Source of the DNA: Symsagittifera roscoffensis
Lineage: Eukaryota > Xenacoelomorpha > Acoela > Convolutidae
Length of the DNA: 64,000 nt
Direction: 5' to 3'
NCBI RefSeq assembly: GCF_963678635.1
Contig: NC_087066.1
Coordinates: 7,345,954-7,409,953 of the forward strand
Shown: piece after piece, positions 13,501 through 28,500 of the stretch
Layout of the letters: each line of letters begins with the position of its first letter
Position numbering within the stretch: the first letter of the stretch is position 1
Position numbers and translations under genes: made by a program
The notes under the pieces: model-generated
The model's database searches: none
Seen by the model: the letters and a program-made list of their open reading frames with translations, nothing else
What the model was told of the DNA's origin: nothing

Positions 13501-16500
13501 ACGACCAGAACCTACACCACATACTCCCATCTGTCTCACAGGTTTGTAGATAGCTTTTCCAGTGGTAGTTTTCCAGTGTAACGATTTTCATAAATATGCA
13601 CTGAGCGTTATCCGATCAAATTTTCTAATTTTAAGAATCTCGAAGTTTTCTGCCAACAAATTCTCGTGAAACTGTTCGGTTTTCTGGCAAACATTTCCCG
13701 TGACTGTACATTTTGCAATAACGTGCAATAGAATAATCTAAAACCAAAAACTTGTGTTTGTGTATTCTTAATTTCAAAATTGCTAAAAATGTTTTTGCAT
13801 ACTTTCGTTTTTACACATGATTTCTACATTTTTGCTTTTTTTTAAAAAAAAAACAATATATGGTACACTTTTTTATCTACAAAAATGTTATGAGTTAAGA
13901 TATAGAAGTTATCTATTACATGATTTTTGAATTGAATTTCTTCTGAAACTTTCAACTTCTCTCCAGGGATCTCTTGTTGGGGGATTACACCCTCTTCTCC
14001 CACTCAATCCAGACATCTCCCCCATCACCATGGAGCAAGGGGGGACTACGTGGGACACTACAGGGGGGCAGAATACGAATGGGAAGAGGTTGTTCACTGT
14101 GAGTCTGGGTGGTTCCAGTGAATTGGTGGAGGAGCCTCTGATAGATTTCATAGTGATGAGGAACTGGACTCGGCTGGTTTTAGTCCATGACAATACAATG
14201 TCCAATGGTTTCGGTAAGTGACATGGTGAAAAATTATTTCTCTCTAAATTATAAATTATGGGAAAATGTGAAATCAATTCGAACTAACGCTATGCAAATG
14301 TTTTCTCGAAGTTTCTCTTGAAGCGAGATTTCTTGTTTAGGCTGACGAAGATGATTTTCTAAGAAATACCAGAGCGCAATAAAAACTACCACAGAACGAC
14401 GTTTTTAGGCTTTTTGGAAGGTTTGATCGGAGGAAAATTGTTTTTTTTTTGGAGCGCTGTTACCCAAATTACAGCAAAACTTTAGGGTCGGTGTGCGCTT
14501 TCAAGGCTCTTCCCCCCCCCCCCCCCCTCCCCACATCTTTTAATTATCAATTTGATGGTGTAACGAGGAGTCTTACAAGGTTATGAATGAAGACTAAATA
14601 TATATGCTTGTAGCGGGCGAATTACTCCGCATGCCAATTTTTGTAAGATTCGGACAATGTGAACAAAAATTACTCAAAAAGTCTTTCAGGCGGGGAAAAG
14701 GAAAAATCCCTTTTTAGGGTCGGTCAGGCAAAAATGGAAGTGTTTAAATAGTACCAAAGAGGGACCCTTTAGGTGATGAAAGCATCGAATTCTGAATTCC
14801 GAATCCTCCCCTCCCCTAGATCCACTACTGGTATTAATGAAGTTGAAGGTGAAAATTTGTAGTTTTAACGGGAAACTATCTAAAACTACGACTTTTTCCT
14901 TTAAAATGACTCTTTAACCGAGCAAACCATTCATCATGTGGTAGCTTGTGATTGAAGCAACCAGAATTCTCTCTAGAGTCTTGCTTTCTTTCAGACGATG
15001 ATCGGAATGTTCGATTCCGGAGGAAGTTGGCGCAGACTAATGTGTTCCGATACGAGATCGATACTAGCAAACAGTTCGAGGTGGATCTAGAAACAGAACT
15101 CAGGTAAAATGTCAGTTAACAAATAGTAGCTAGTTGTACGCAGTGTTCTGAATACGTTTACTGAATTTTTAATTTTGAAAAAGCAATTGAAAATCTACAG
15201 AAATTGCCGGTTGCTGTGCAAGTAGCTCAGAAAGTTCTGACGCCATTTTTCTCAAGTTGATATTTACAGTTTTTTCTTCAAATTTAAACGAATAACAAAA
15301 CGAATAACAAAAACTTTCTTTGTTATTCGGGGGACGTTTTTTTTTTCAGGGATTCGACACCCTGCCGACCCAAAGGGTCCCCCCTTTGGTACTTTTCAAG
15401 ATATCCATTTTTGGCCGACCGACTCTAAAATTTTTCTAAAGGCGCATTTTTTTTGTCAAAGTTTTCCAAAAAGTGCCCAAAAATGCCTTTTTTGACGTTT
15501 TTTTTCAAAAATTTGCCTGCGGCACAAAATTTGGCCACAACAGCGTCTTTTTACTGCTTTAGGAGAGCTCGGAAAATCAACGGCCTTTAATATGAAATAT
15601 CACCTGCTCCTGTCTGACAATTCCAATTTTTCATGTTTTTGGTTCCAAATTTGCGTGTGAGAAAAAAAATACCCGAATACAACTTTACTCCCGAATATTA
15701 TTGGTCGGAAGAACAAAACTCAATTTGAACAGTGAACGTATGCTGGGATTAAAGATGAACTTAAGGTATAATCGAGTAGAGAATAATCGAATAATCGAAT
15801 CATATTAAAATCTGACAATCCGTCGGAGGAAGTGAAATTTTAAAGTTTCAATAGCTTAAGTTTGGTTGAAATAACAGTAGTTGTTTTTTAAATTCTTATT
15901 TTAAGTTAGAAACAAATCTCCGTGTACTGAATGCAAACTTGAAAAGTATATCAAGAAGTTTTAGTGATGATACTTGGTCGAACTTTAGAAAAACAAATAG
16001 AAAAAAATCCCTCTGAGAAAAACGATCAGTTGCTTTTCGCTATTTCACAGAGTTTCTCTGTTATCAAAACAGGGCAAACTGAATGTCAATTTTTTTGCTA
16101 CCTTAGGAATCTCAAACTTTCAACGCGGTAGCTCAAATTTTTTTAAAGTTATTTTGACGTGATTGCGCGTTTCTTGTCTGAACTACCTTTTAACTAGGAT
16201 ATAAGTTCTGAAACGCCAAAATTTGAGACTATTTTTTTCCCGATATTATTATTATTTTTTGAAATATAAACGAAACGAAATCACGACTAAAAAGCAAATT
16301 TCATCTGTCCTTGAGTGGAACAAAAAAACTAACAAATTTATATTTTGTACCATTTCGTTTTTGTATTGAGTGGAGCAAATTTACCAAATAACAGGTTCAA
16401 TAACGAAAAGAAAAATAATTGAAAAATTGAAGAAAAAACCATCAATTTTCACTTTTTTTTGTGATTTTAGCTTTTATCGAAGAAAATTCGGAGACGAATT

Positions 16501-19500
16501 GCTGTGTTTTGAATTCCATTAAATCGTGAGTCGAGAAAATTCCGTGAGAGATTTCTTTGGTCACTCTAAACTACGGCGTTGTTTTGTATTAAATTTATTG
16601 TGAACATATCTTTTTAAAAATAAATCAGCCACACATAAACCAATGAAGTGAGTGAAAACTTATGAAATGGTATTACAAAATTTTTAAAAAATGGTTATTT
16701 GAAAAAATTTAAAAAATATATTTTTCAAGTTTTTTCTCAAAGTTGATTATTGTTTTTCTGAGAAACAGGTGCTATTTGCACAGCAACCACCGACTACTTG
16801 TGTTAAGTCTCTTCTATTTAAAAATTATATACTATTTGTGTTGGTGTTGTGCAGCACTTTCAACAAGAGTGACAGCTTCGAGCACTTCGTGGTGATAGGG
16901 AGTGGGGAGAACTGCAGACGGGTGATGGACTGCGCCTCCCACTACAACATGTTCACGTCCACCTTCACATGGATACTCGCTTGTCCCGTCAGTCATTATG
17001 AGAAACAACCACTGTCTATTCTCATTCACCCAAACCCCCGACATCCTCAACAAATTTACCCAAATCTCTACATTTTTTTCTACCCCTTAATACCATCTTA
17101 ATTAAAACAAATTTTTGCTCAAACTGCAAGTGTTTGAACAACATGTTCATACTACCGAAGTATTGATTTGAAAAATTTAAAATTTACTTTTTAAGTGGTT
17201 TTTGCATTTTAGTTGGGATGGGGGAGGTTTAGAGGTTAAAGAGTTTAATTTGTTTCTCGTAAATTTAATTAACTTACTTTTTTTAAATCAGGATTTATTG
17301 CCAAGTGCATAAATGAAGCGAGAAAACTGAGGTTCAATTTTAAATTGCTGTATTTTTACTCTATTTTCGTTTGGTTTGATGAGGGAATATGGCGTACTCA
17401 AAAAGTCTATAGACGTTCATTTTTGGCTTCGCATGGAATCAAATTACTTTTTAAAAGTTCTTGGTTATGAACCGTTAGTAAAACAAGAGTGTTTGAATCA
17501 GGGCGAAGCTCAGAACAATTCGACTGATGTTAAATATATCTGCAGAAGTATATTTTAGTGAAAAAAAAAGTAAAATCTTCAAAAATAGTTGAAAATACTT
17601 TCATGGTTTTTTGCATATCTTCCCGCCACGTTTCTTATCTGTATCTCATCTACAAAATCGTTTTTGGACCCAGTAGCCTATTACTTTGCAAACCCCCTAT
17701 TATTTTGCAAAAGACGTTCTCTCGTATAACATCTTTTTAATTGTAAGCTCAAGGAATCAAAATATTTTAGATTTTTTTTAAAAAAAATTAAAAATGACTA
17801 TCGGGCGCAAATAATCCGCACTTTTCTGGGAAAAAAATTGAATTAAAAAGCGCATAACTGCACTTGTTTTTTATTTCTTACTGCAATTGAAACAACATAA
17901 TTTTTTAAGGATTTTTAAATCTAAACAGAAAATATCAGAAAAACTCAACATATATGAACTTGAAACAAGAGCGTGCAAAAGTTTTCTTTTCGATTCAACA
18001 TCCATTGCAACTTCTATCAGTTTTTGTAGCATGGTTTCAATTATCTCTGCTTTTTCATATTTCTTGAGACAAAGGAAAAAATGAGATTTTTGTTGACTCG
18101 GAGTTGTTGTTTTTACGGTACAAGTAAATCCCAGATATATAAATGAATAAGAAATAGAAAAAAGGCAATGTAAGTATGATAACTTTAAATTGATTTCATA
18201 TCAGTTCATAATAATCCAAAATCAAAGATAAACAACGATAGCCGGTTACTGTGCACGTGTCACAGAATGTACTACCATAGTCCTACAAAACAAACTATTG
18301 TCGTTTTTTTGGCGGGCTGTGGTAAAGGGAGCTGAACGAAAAAACTGGAGACTATGTATAATCGACATTCATATTAAAATAAGCAAATTGAAAAAATTTT
18401 TTTTAGAATAGTTACTTGAAGTTTTTCAAGTTTTGCAGTTTTTTGAATTTTTGAAAATTTTTGATTCCAAAAAGGCGCTAACATATACTCAAAGTAAATT
18501 AATGTTACTCTAGTAAAATTAAGTTTATACGTTTTAGATTGAGCTATTGTCAGCTTTTAGGCAGTTGAAATAAGATAGCTTGCTCGCTTTTTTTGCTCAA
18601 ACTAAGACGAAAAATCGAAAACTTCAAACCGGTTTTTCTCGACACGGAATTTTTTTTAAATTTCTGAATGTGGTTTGAATCACGACTTTAGGGTCTTTAA
18701 TATGATATATCACTCAACCCCGTCCGATGATTATTTCGTGGTACCTGATTTTGCGTGGAGAACAAAAAGAAAAAAAATAAAACACACCCGAATACAAAGT
18801 TCCTCCCCATTTTCAATTGTCAGAACTAAAATTTATTAATAAAATTTAGGATTGCCATAAATCCATTTTGTTGTTTGATACCTGTTTTTGAGGCATTTAA
18901 ATCAACCCAAATTAAGTTGAGTCACTTTGAATTGATTTTAATAATTTTTCTTTAACCATTTCAAAACCTATCAGCTTTTACAAACTGTATACCATTTTTT
19001 TGGACTTGTTGGACTCTCAATTGACATGAAAAAGTGAAAACAAATTATAAAATATGCTTCTCATTCAATTTTTGTGCTGATGTGCGAACTGGAAAAAATA
19101 TAAAATATATTCAGGTGGAATTTTTTTGGAGCGGAAATAATTTTTAACTTTTAGTTTTTTGATTGTTTTGCTGATTCGCTTTGAAAAATTGCGAGAAAGT
19201 GTTGAAACTACTTCGAAGAAAACTAATTTGAAGAGTTTTTGCATACCATTACTTTTTATCACCACGGCAACCCTTACATTTCGAAACTTCGAAGGGATAC
19301 CCTGAAACTAATTGTTTGCGGTAAATAAATCTGCTCAACTGACGTCTAGATCACGGTTACACTGATGGAAACTTTTCTTGAGTACAAAAAATTCTGCTGA
19401 ACTTACAGTGCAGAAAAAAAAACTTTTTTAAAATCATTTTTAATAAATTCAAATGGAATTTTGTGACTAACAAAATCTACACTATCAACTTAAATCATGT

Positions 19501-22500
19501 TTTCAGGCTCTGAAATTGATCCCAACCTAAACGTTCCGAGTAGATCGATTTAGTTAATTTAGATTTACTTTCAGTTCCTAATGTTGTTATTATTGATCGT
19601 TTTGAATTGATTTAAAATGGATTGAAATCGAACATAGTTTTAGATTTGCCAGTTATTGTATTCTTATTAAATCAGCAAGATAACTCAAAAGCCTCTGGGT
19701 ACCGCATGTTTTAAATAGTGAAAAAATGTCCAACAATTTATAGGGAAACAGAACTTTCTTATCAACAAAGAAATTTTCATAGGTAAATCACATTTGCAAC
19801 ATTTAGATCACCTTCACACAGGCGCGGATCTAGAAACTTCTCAAGGGGGGGGGGGTTTAAAAAAAGTTTTGAAAATTTTGTCGACATTTTTTTAGGTTGA
19901 CCAAATTGTTTTTCTGAGCTCTTTCAAACCACTATAAAGACCGTAATTTGACCAATTTTTCTGCGCCGCTGGCAAATTTTTTTGAACAATTTTGGCCACA
20001 AAATTGCGTTTTTTTAGGCTGGCGCTCCCCCGTCAAAATTAGTATAGATTGGCGCCAAAGGCGCCTTTAGAAAAATTTTAAGGTCAGTCAGCCAAAAATG
20101 GATATCTCAAAATAGTACAAAGGGGCACCCTTTGGGTTGGCAGGGGTCGAATGCCTGAGGGGGGGGGGGGGGGGGGGCGTCCGCTTCCACGCCCCTTCCA
20201 CTAAATCCGCTACTGCCTTCTCATAATATTACAAAAATGATCATATCAGGGTGCTGTTATATTTTTTTAAAATTGTTTTAGGGTTTGAAGTATATTGGCC
20301 TAAAGTTTTAATAAGAAAAAAAAGATAGAATTTATAAATTTTTGTTCTGAAAACTTCACGACACACTCATTGTAAAGTACAAAACCGCATAGACAAAAGT
20401 GTTTTTTGATCGATTTGAGTTCGTTTTAAGTCAATTTTTTAGTCCATCAAAATTGGTTAAACACAAACACTTGGCAAACAAATTGGTTAAGCACATTCAA
20501 GTCAATCTATCCTGAAAATATTGGATGCTATTTTTTTTCGCTCGCAAACTAATGTAACCCAATTTTATACGCTTACGTCAACGTAAAAGTTATGGAGAGC
20601 AGTGTAGCTGAAAATTCCTTATCTTGCGGTATTAAAACTTAAAACTACCTCCGGCTTCTGATACTATTCTGAAACATCTCCAATTAAACTTTAAGTGTTT
20701 TTGTTTGTTTTCAGGATGCGGACCTGGATGTTCTGATGGCCAACCACAACATCACTCTGGGCACCATCATTCTGTTCAAGCCTGAACAACACATCTTCTC
20801 CTATTCAGACGCCGCCGTCACGGGGGGAGGGGTAGGAGGAGCAGGAAACAACTATGACGTAAGATATTTAATTGATTCGAGCTATTTATTCCTCTCAAAC
20901 TGTCAATTCCATTTAAAGATTCCATGATTGGTTTCCGAATAATAAGTAATTACGGTAAAGTTTTAATTCCTGCTTTTGCGTCACAGGTGAGATTTCTCTA
21001 ACCAAAAACTTTGCCAAATATTTCACATATTCCCTTTAATTAGGGGAATGGGTTTAAACAACTGTTCAACGTTAAGAGGCGAACAGATCATCTTTTGGTC
21101 TTTTCCCTTGTAGATAATTAGTCTTTAAAACCCATTCATCTAGTTGAATACAAAATAGATTCAAATATTTGGTCAGTTTTTAGTCATAAAAAATCTCACT
21201 TAATTGAGGACATTACTGTTTTAGTTGCAGCTGAAACTGAACATGTCATTTCAAATGCTGTTCAACTCTTTCTCAGAACTCACTAATGACCAAATAGTCC
21301 CACCATCTCAACAGTCTGAAAATACTCGCAAGTGTGGACTCAACGCTACTTGGACATCCCGAAATGGTATGAGTAGGGGGAGTTCAGATCTCATGGACAG
21401 CATAGACAAGGTTAGTAGCAAAGTTGAAGCTCTCGGAGAGTTTTTGATGATTAATTACTAAATCATGCTATTAAACAGAGTCAAGTCTTCAGTTATTTTA
21501 ATTGGTCGAAAAAGTTATTTTAATTGATCAAAATATTTAGGCACCTGACACTAATTTTGATCGACACATGACACCTAAATCTCTCAAAATTGGAAACGCA
21601 CAATTTGTTGTATCAAATGAAAACATAAATTTTAAGACATCAATCCAAGCAAAGATAATTTCTACAGGCAAACGATGAATATCAGGTTGTTTCTTTTCTA
21701 TTAATTTTTCTAATGTTGAGTCGTGACTCATTTATGAGTTGTTGAGTCATTTATGCTTCGAACTTCTTTGTTGATGGTAGTGACGATGGAAGTGGGTAGT
21801 GGCGACTCTCATTTGGAGATTTTTTGAGTGCATTTAAGAAAACTAATTGTCTAATAAAAACTCTTTTGATACTCAAAAGTTTTTTAAAACTAAAAAAACT
21901 ATGTCCCCAATCTAGATCCGACACTTAGGCCCATTATTCATCTTGATGATCAATGTTGTGGGCTGCTAATGATTTTTCTCGACCTGAACATAAAAACCTT
22001 GAAAACAAATTTCAAAACAAAAAGAAAACGTGCAACAATGACATTAAATTGTTTATTTTTCAAAAGTTTTTTTCAGAAATGTTTTCAGGCTGATAAAAGT
22101 TAGGATGCATGGTTATCTTTTAGTTTCTTTAACACAAGAGGCGAAGGGGAGCTTCGAGTCACTTGCGATATCACACACCCAAAAAACTTAAGACGTCGAA
22201 ACAAAATTGAAAAACGTTTGAAAACTAGATCTACCGAAAAAAAATGTAAGTCTCGGTAGAATTTTTTTTAGGTAAAAATTCCAAACATTTCAATATCAAA
22301 TTAGTAACTGAACGAAAATTACAAGGAGGAGATTATGTTTTCGAATTTTCAAGTCCCACTGAAACTAAACTGGACAAAACCTGCACTTGTTAAAAGTTGC
22401 TTATAGCACAAGCAAAATCCGTGATGTGGCACCTAAGCCGACAAGGCTTTAGCAGATGAACGCAAGTCTGACAATTCCATTTTTTACAGGAAAAAAATCC

Positions 22501-25500
22501 AATTGAATAAATACCGAAAACAAGAACCTACCGAGACTCGAACCCAGAACTTAGGGTGCAAAGGGTCCATTTTGAAAGTTATTATTCAATTGAACCCTCT
22601 ACCACTGCCTAAAAAATGTTTTTTTTTGAAAAAAGATTAGAATTTATTACAGAAGTGACATCCCACAGCAAGAAAAAGAACAAACCACGCATCCCTACCA
22701 TTATTAGAACCAACCGCCCCCTCCTCCCTCCATATCGTTTGGATCCTTGACACCTTATCCCACTTCCCTCAACGTTTGCCTTTTTTTTACCTTTTCCACT
22801 TCCCTCAACGTTTGCCTTTTTTTTCACCTTACCCACTAACAATAGTCCATTTATCTTTGTCTTTTACCCACGCCACCACCCACTAAAAGAATCAAATACA
22901 CCCCACACACACACACATACGCTCACAAAAACCAACCCCCCCCCTCCACCTACCACCAGAACCAACCTCCACTTCTCCAAGTTTTCAAGCAAATTAAAAA
23001 ATGATTTAAAGCAGCAAAATTTTGGGTGCGGATTAGACAAGGTACACTTGTGAGTCAAACAAATTTTTTTGTGCATGAAATAAACTTATTTTCCTTCAAA
23101 AAAGATGGACTGTACTAAACCCAAGAACTGCTATATTGCTTGTTAGGCTGATATGCTGCTGACATGCTCAACTTCTCGAAAAATCAAATTTAATTACTGG
23201 TTGCAGTGCTTTTTACTGGAACTTTTTCAGAATATTGATTTTTTGTCGGTTTCGGGGATGTTGTTCCAACTTTTCACGGATTACTTGCTGGTTTAAAAAT
23301 TTGTAGTACCTTTTCTCTTCAATTGTTTCATCTGTTGTAGAGGTAAAAGCAGAAGCTTGAGACGACAAAGGTCTGAGTGTTTAATCAGGGCCGGGACCTT
23401 TTTTTTCAAACTAGAAACTTTTTTTTGTTTCGGACTTTCGCCCATCTATTTCGTTTTGTCAGCTTAGATCCCGTACTATGTCAACTATCTTTTTTTCTAG
23501 AATCAACCTTTTCTAAATCTTTTTGAACACCAATAATGGAAGCACTTGAATAAAAAAAACTGTTAGCTGAAATTTTGTTGCCCTTTGTGATTTTTTCGAA
23601 AACATTTATTTTGTATTTCAATGCGCACCGAAGTCTTATATATGCGGTAATTAAGGGTTTTTTAAGACCAATGAACGCCACAAACCTTTGTTTGAATGCT
23701 GAAAACCAACTCCACAAGGATGAACTCTGTAAAAACGTAAGCAAGTTGATCTTGAAACAACTTTAGTTTTCGCGTCAACAAACATAACACACTGATCCTT
23801 AAGTGTGTCTAAAATTAGTTTAGAATAACTACTGCCTACGACTACACTGCCACTTACGATACAAGTTATTGGAAAAACTAGGTAAACAAGACTGTGCTCG
23901 TATAAGGGTAAAGTGTTGAATATTCCGACTGCATTTTCATTGCTATGGAGTGTTTAAATCAAAGTATTGGACTTAGTATTGGCAGAATAACTACTGCCTA
24001 CGACTACACTGCCACTTACGATACAAGTTATTGGAAAAACTAGGTAAACAAGACTGTGCTCGTATAAGGGTAAAGTTTTGAATATTCCGACTGCATTTTC
24101 ATTGCTATGGAGTGTTTAAATCAAAGTATTGGACAAATTTCGAAAAAAAAAAAATTTCCGTCGTTTTTTTGAAATTCATCATTTGTAATATATCAAAGTA
24201 TTAAATAGAAGAGCTTGTCTCAGTTCAATTTGGAACGATTTCTAAGACGGATTAAACCGGACTTTTTGTAAGACGGGTTACTATGGACTTTTTTAAAGCA
24301 TCAAAAAAATTGTTAATGTCCTGAGCTCAAATTAATTAAAAAATTTTCTGTGTGATTATTTTTTGTGAAGATAGCCATTTCAGGGCGATTTGGGACAATT
24401 TACGCGAGATAGGTTTCACACTATTAACGCGTAAGTGGAGATTTTTTCCGTCTTGGAAATCGTTCCAAAATGAATTGAGGCTTACAATGCTGGGTTGTTA
24501 TTGCTATGCTATATGCAAAACAACTTGTCACTTTGTACTTTACATAGCGTGATGGGAAGAATTTTAAAACAAATTTTCTTTAAAAGTTCTGAAGTTTTCA
24601 CTTTTTTGATTAGAAACTTTTCTATAGATTTTAAAATGCAGTCGGAATACTCAGGGCTGCTTCGCGTTGATAAGAACAGTCATGTTAATTTGTTCTCTAA
24701 AATTTATAAAAAAAAATATTAAACTAAAACGACTTCAGTACTTTAGCTCGATACAATTTGACGCTTACTCTTGTGTAGATGATTTCTTTAACTATTTAAT
24801 TTATTTACTTTTTCTCAATCCAATCTCAAAGTTACTATAGTAACAGCCAATAAGGTGTAGCAATTGATTTCCAATTTTTTTTTGCATTTTTGACACACAT
24901 AAACTTTGAGGCTCTCCTTCGATGTTCTAGCAATACCAAGCTGCGAACTTTTGGAAAATTTTCACTGAATCGTTTGCATAATAAAAGTCGATTAATATGA
25001 ATCCTTTAACTTGAATTGTTAAATACTTTTGAGGCTTCCCTGCAATTCAACTAATCATCATAACTTTGATTTCAACTTTGATCTTCTTAAGAAGCATCTT
25101 CGGTAGCAAGAAAATGAAATATACTACATTGCTTTTTTGTACGTAGTTTTCCTGGCTGTGAAAATATTCGCAACAAACAGACGAGTTGCACTTCCCGAAA
25201 ACATTCGGGATAATATACCAACAAGTTCGAGCCTTCTGAAACAAGTTTTTGGAGTATCGAAACGCTTTTGTTTCATGGCTTGTGTCGACAGCATTGATTG
25301 CGTCAGCATTGACTACCAAAAGTCTCTCGCGTGCCTTCTCTTTTCGGACAATTACAGATCACTGGCAGAAGATGAAAAAGACCAACTGGCTGCTTTGCCG
25401 TTATTCGATTTTTACTCATTGGTTCCAGAAACCGGGGCTGAAATGTAGCACTGACGGTTCTTCTGGAAATGTGGGATTAGACTAGTTTTGAGATTCAGCA

Positions 25501-28500
25501 GCCAAGATTCGAGTTTGGTTCTGGGCATCTTGGAGTGGATGTGAATCTGTTTTCGATGATGACTCGTGCGCAGGGAAAATGGTTGTCGGATAAAATAGAT
25601 CCAGAAAATGTGAATTCGATCCGTTAGATGTGCTTTACGGAGTTGAAGTTTTCTGTGAGGGTGAAAATATTGAAAATCAAACCAAACCTGTGAAGTTTTT
25701 TCAAGTTGAAATTGATGAAATGGAGTCTTCGAAGCAAGTTTTTGAACGCAACAACCTAACTTAGTTTTACGATTTGCACATTCTATGCGATGGCTCAAAC
25801 ACGTTCACGCGTGATATGATTTTTTGGACTGATTTCACGTGTGTTGAGGATGTAAATTTGTTTTTGAACAGTCTTGAAACGATAGAATTGAAAACGGTTA
25901 GCAGACTGTGGGCAAATGGTCAACCCGACAACTGTGGAGTTGTACTTGACCTTTTAGGAATTATAAAAGAAGAAAATTGTGTGTGGGTTGAAAACCTGAA
26001 GCTTAGACACAACGCCACCGCTCTTCCACTATGCGGAATAATACACTCATTTGCAATTCCTACGAGTGCTTGAATTGTACTGAACAAAGCAACGATTGCT
26101 CTTATAATTTTTGAAAAGTGATCAAACTTTCTTTGCGATATTTATATGAGGCAACCGACACCGAGCGCCTATGAATCATAATCGATTATATTGTCATAAT
26201 ATGGTCGTAATCTCTAAAAATTCGAAATAATTAATTATAATCCACTACGTTGCTACTTATTACGTTTTATAAAAAATTATATTTCACATTAAAATTTATA
26301 TGTACATTTTTTTTTATTTCTACTTTTTCAATTCATCGCAGTTTAACACTTCATTTCACTGTTTTTTATTCAAAACCGCCTTTCGCAGGGAAGGGGGGCA
26401 AGGATTGAACGGGGTGTTAGGGGGATTATTTAATGATCGAATGGGGTCGTTCAATTATTGAAAACCCCACAGTTTAGCACCCCTCAGTTTACCCCGCCCC
26501 CAATTACCCTCGCACCCCAGTTTACCCCCACCCCATTGGAAGGGTGGATTATTTATTGTTAGAATTAGTTGAGATATGGCATTTAGTAAAATTCATGGCA
26601 TACATTTTGCAAAATTCTTGCAAAATTAGCAAAACTTCTGCAAAAATAACCAAATTTAGTTTTTATAATTAACTTGATTAAGATCGGCAATAATGGATAC
26701 TAATGGATTTTTATTTCAAAATAAATATATTATAATGGCAATATAATCAATTTTGTGGGCTGAATTTTATATTTTAATGGCTTGTTATGGATTGCTTTTG
26801 TCTCGGTAATCCATTATAATCAATTAGAATCCATGGGCGCTTGGTGTGAGAATGTAATTGCAAATTTCTGTTTTCAATTGAAAAATTTAGCGATTTTTTT
26901 CTGGCTGGCCGTCTTCTTGTTCCTGCTTTCTTTCGAAAAAAAAAATTGATGGAAATTTTGATCTCGGTGTGGTTCTTTCTCCAAAAAATTTCTACTTTTT
27001 GACTAGCAGTTTTGCCGGATTTCTTAAATGAGCTGGAAGCCAACTGCTAAAAGTGATGCTTTGAGCTCAAAAACAAAGGCACTTGCGACAATTTTTTTGT
27101 TTAATAAATTCTTCGTTAATGGTGCGAAAAACCAAACTTCTAATAAAAATTTCTGGATAGAAATTTTTATGAACTGCTCAAATAATGCATGGTTTTATTT
27201 AGATCATTCTATATCAAATCTGGTTTTTAATCAGAAATGTTTTAAACAAACGCATATTTTAGCGAGAAAAAATGTGATTCATATTTAATTCCTGGTTCAA
27301 ATTTTTTCAATCTGAGTCACTTTTAATCTAAAAATGATTCAATTTTTGGCTTCCTGCGGCGAAAAACTAACAAGTTTGCACTTTTGAGTTTAATTGACAC
27401 ATAAAAAATGAACATGAACAGAAACATGAAAAAAGTCAACAAGGAAATAGAGGTTATTTTCATATTACTTTTATCTCTATTAATCCTTTCTTTCTTTTCC
27501 TGGATTTCTTTTTTTTCTGGAATTCTTTTTTCTTCTTGCATGGTAGGTTGTAAGAAAATCTATTAGCAGTAAGTATCCACCTGCATCATTTATTTTATCA
27601 AATTGAATATTGGAAAAAAATCATTTATTTTTTGTCGTGGAAGTTTTCCACGAAAATGAATTTTTAGTTTCCAGACTTTCGCAGGAATTAACATATTCTC
27701 GGTGTTTGGTTTTGTTTTGACAATCTGACGAGTTTTAATGATGGTTTTGATATCTTCAATATAGTGTGAAAAGTTACTGGTCAAAAACAAAAATATTCTA
27801 ACAGCAATCATTTTTTTTCGTCGAAAACTGTGATTTGAAAATAGCCTTTGCAGTCTGTTTTATGATAACAACTTGCGCTTTTTACGCTTATTTAAATTTA
27901 AAGCGCAACGCGTAAGGAAAAAACCAACACAAAAATGTTTTGTTTTTCAATTTGGAAAGGCTTCGTGTAAAGTTATATAGCAATCGGAACATCCAGGGAT
28001 CTTTTTCAGTTATTAAATATGGTTTTTCCGTTTTCGACAAAAGGTTGTCTGCTGGTCAATGGCCGCGTTCCTGTCTATCGAAGGGCAATACCGGTAAATC
28101 AATACTATTAACAAGGGCTAAATAGAGAAAGATGAAAGCGTTGATTATGGGAGATTGATCTGCGCTATTTTCACATTTTCATGCATGGATATAGGAAACA
28201 AAACATCATTTATATCTATGTAGGAAACAAAACATTTTGAACACGGCTTGATTAAAATGTTTTGAGCAGGCTTTTGTAGATTTGTAGTCTGTTTTGTCAA
28301 GTTTGGAACTTTCGAAAATATCTTCTGAAAGCATATTGGAATGTTGCTGTGATAAAGAAACAAATCTAAACGATTCTAAACATTCCTGTTTTTTTTCTTT
28401 TTTCTTTCTATTGTTTTTTCATCTTCTCAAGATGAAATTCTATTTGCTCAAAACAATCGCAAGAAAAACTGACTAGTTCAGCTTATTACGTAATGAGTAC

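Larger units (their letters stand above)
16988..20714. other. Intron 6 (3.7 kb)
   Basis: It holds the family A copy at 18238-18824 and the hAT-like element at 19819-20215. The remaining stretches (16988-18237, 18825-19818, 20216-20714) are AT-rich, and I see nothing in them. Confidence 0.5.

Noticed and set aside
13909-14277. 122-codon minus-strand ORF
   Set aside because: It overlaps receptor exon 4, which has better splice and family evidence on the plus strand.
22609-23076. Minus-strand ORFs with [12 protein letters not shown] repeats and Gly/Val runs
   Set aside because: They are explained by the 36-bp tandem repeat, CA microsatellite and pyrimidine bias.
26774-27288. Overlapping 86-89 codon ORFs on both strands
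   Set aside because: No family resemblance, Lys/Asn/Phe bias, and partly inside an inverted-repeat element.
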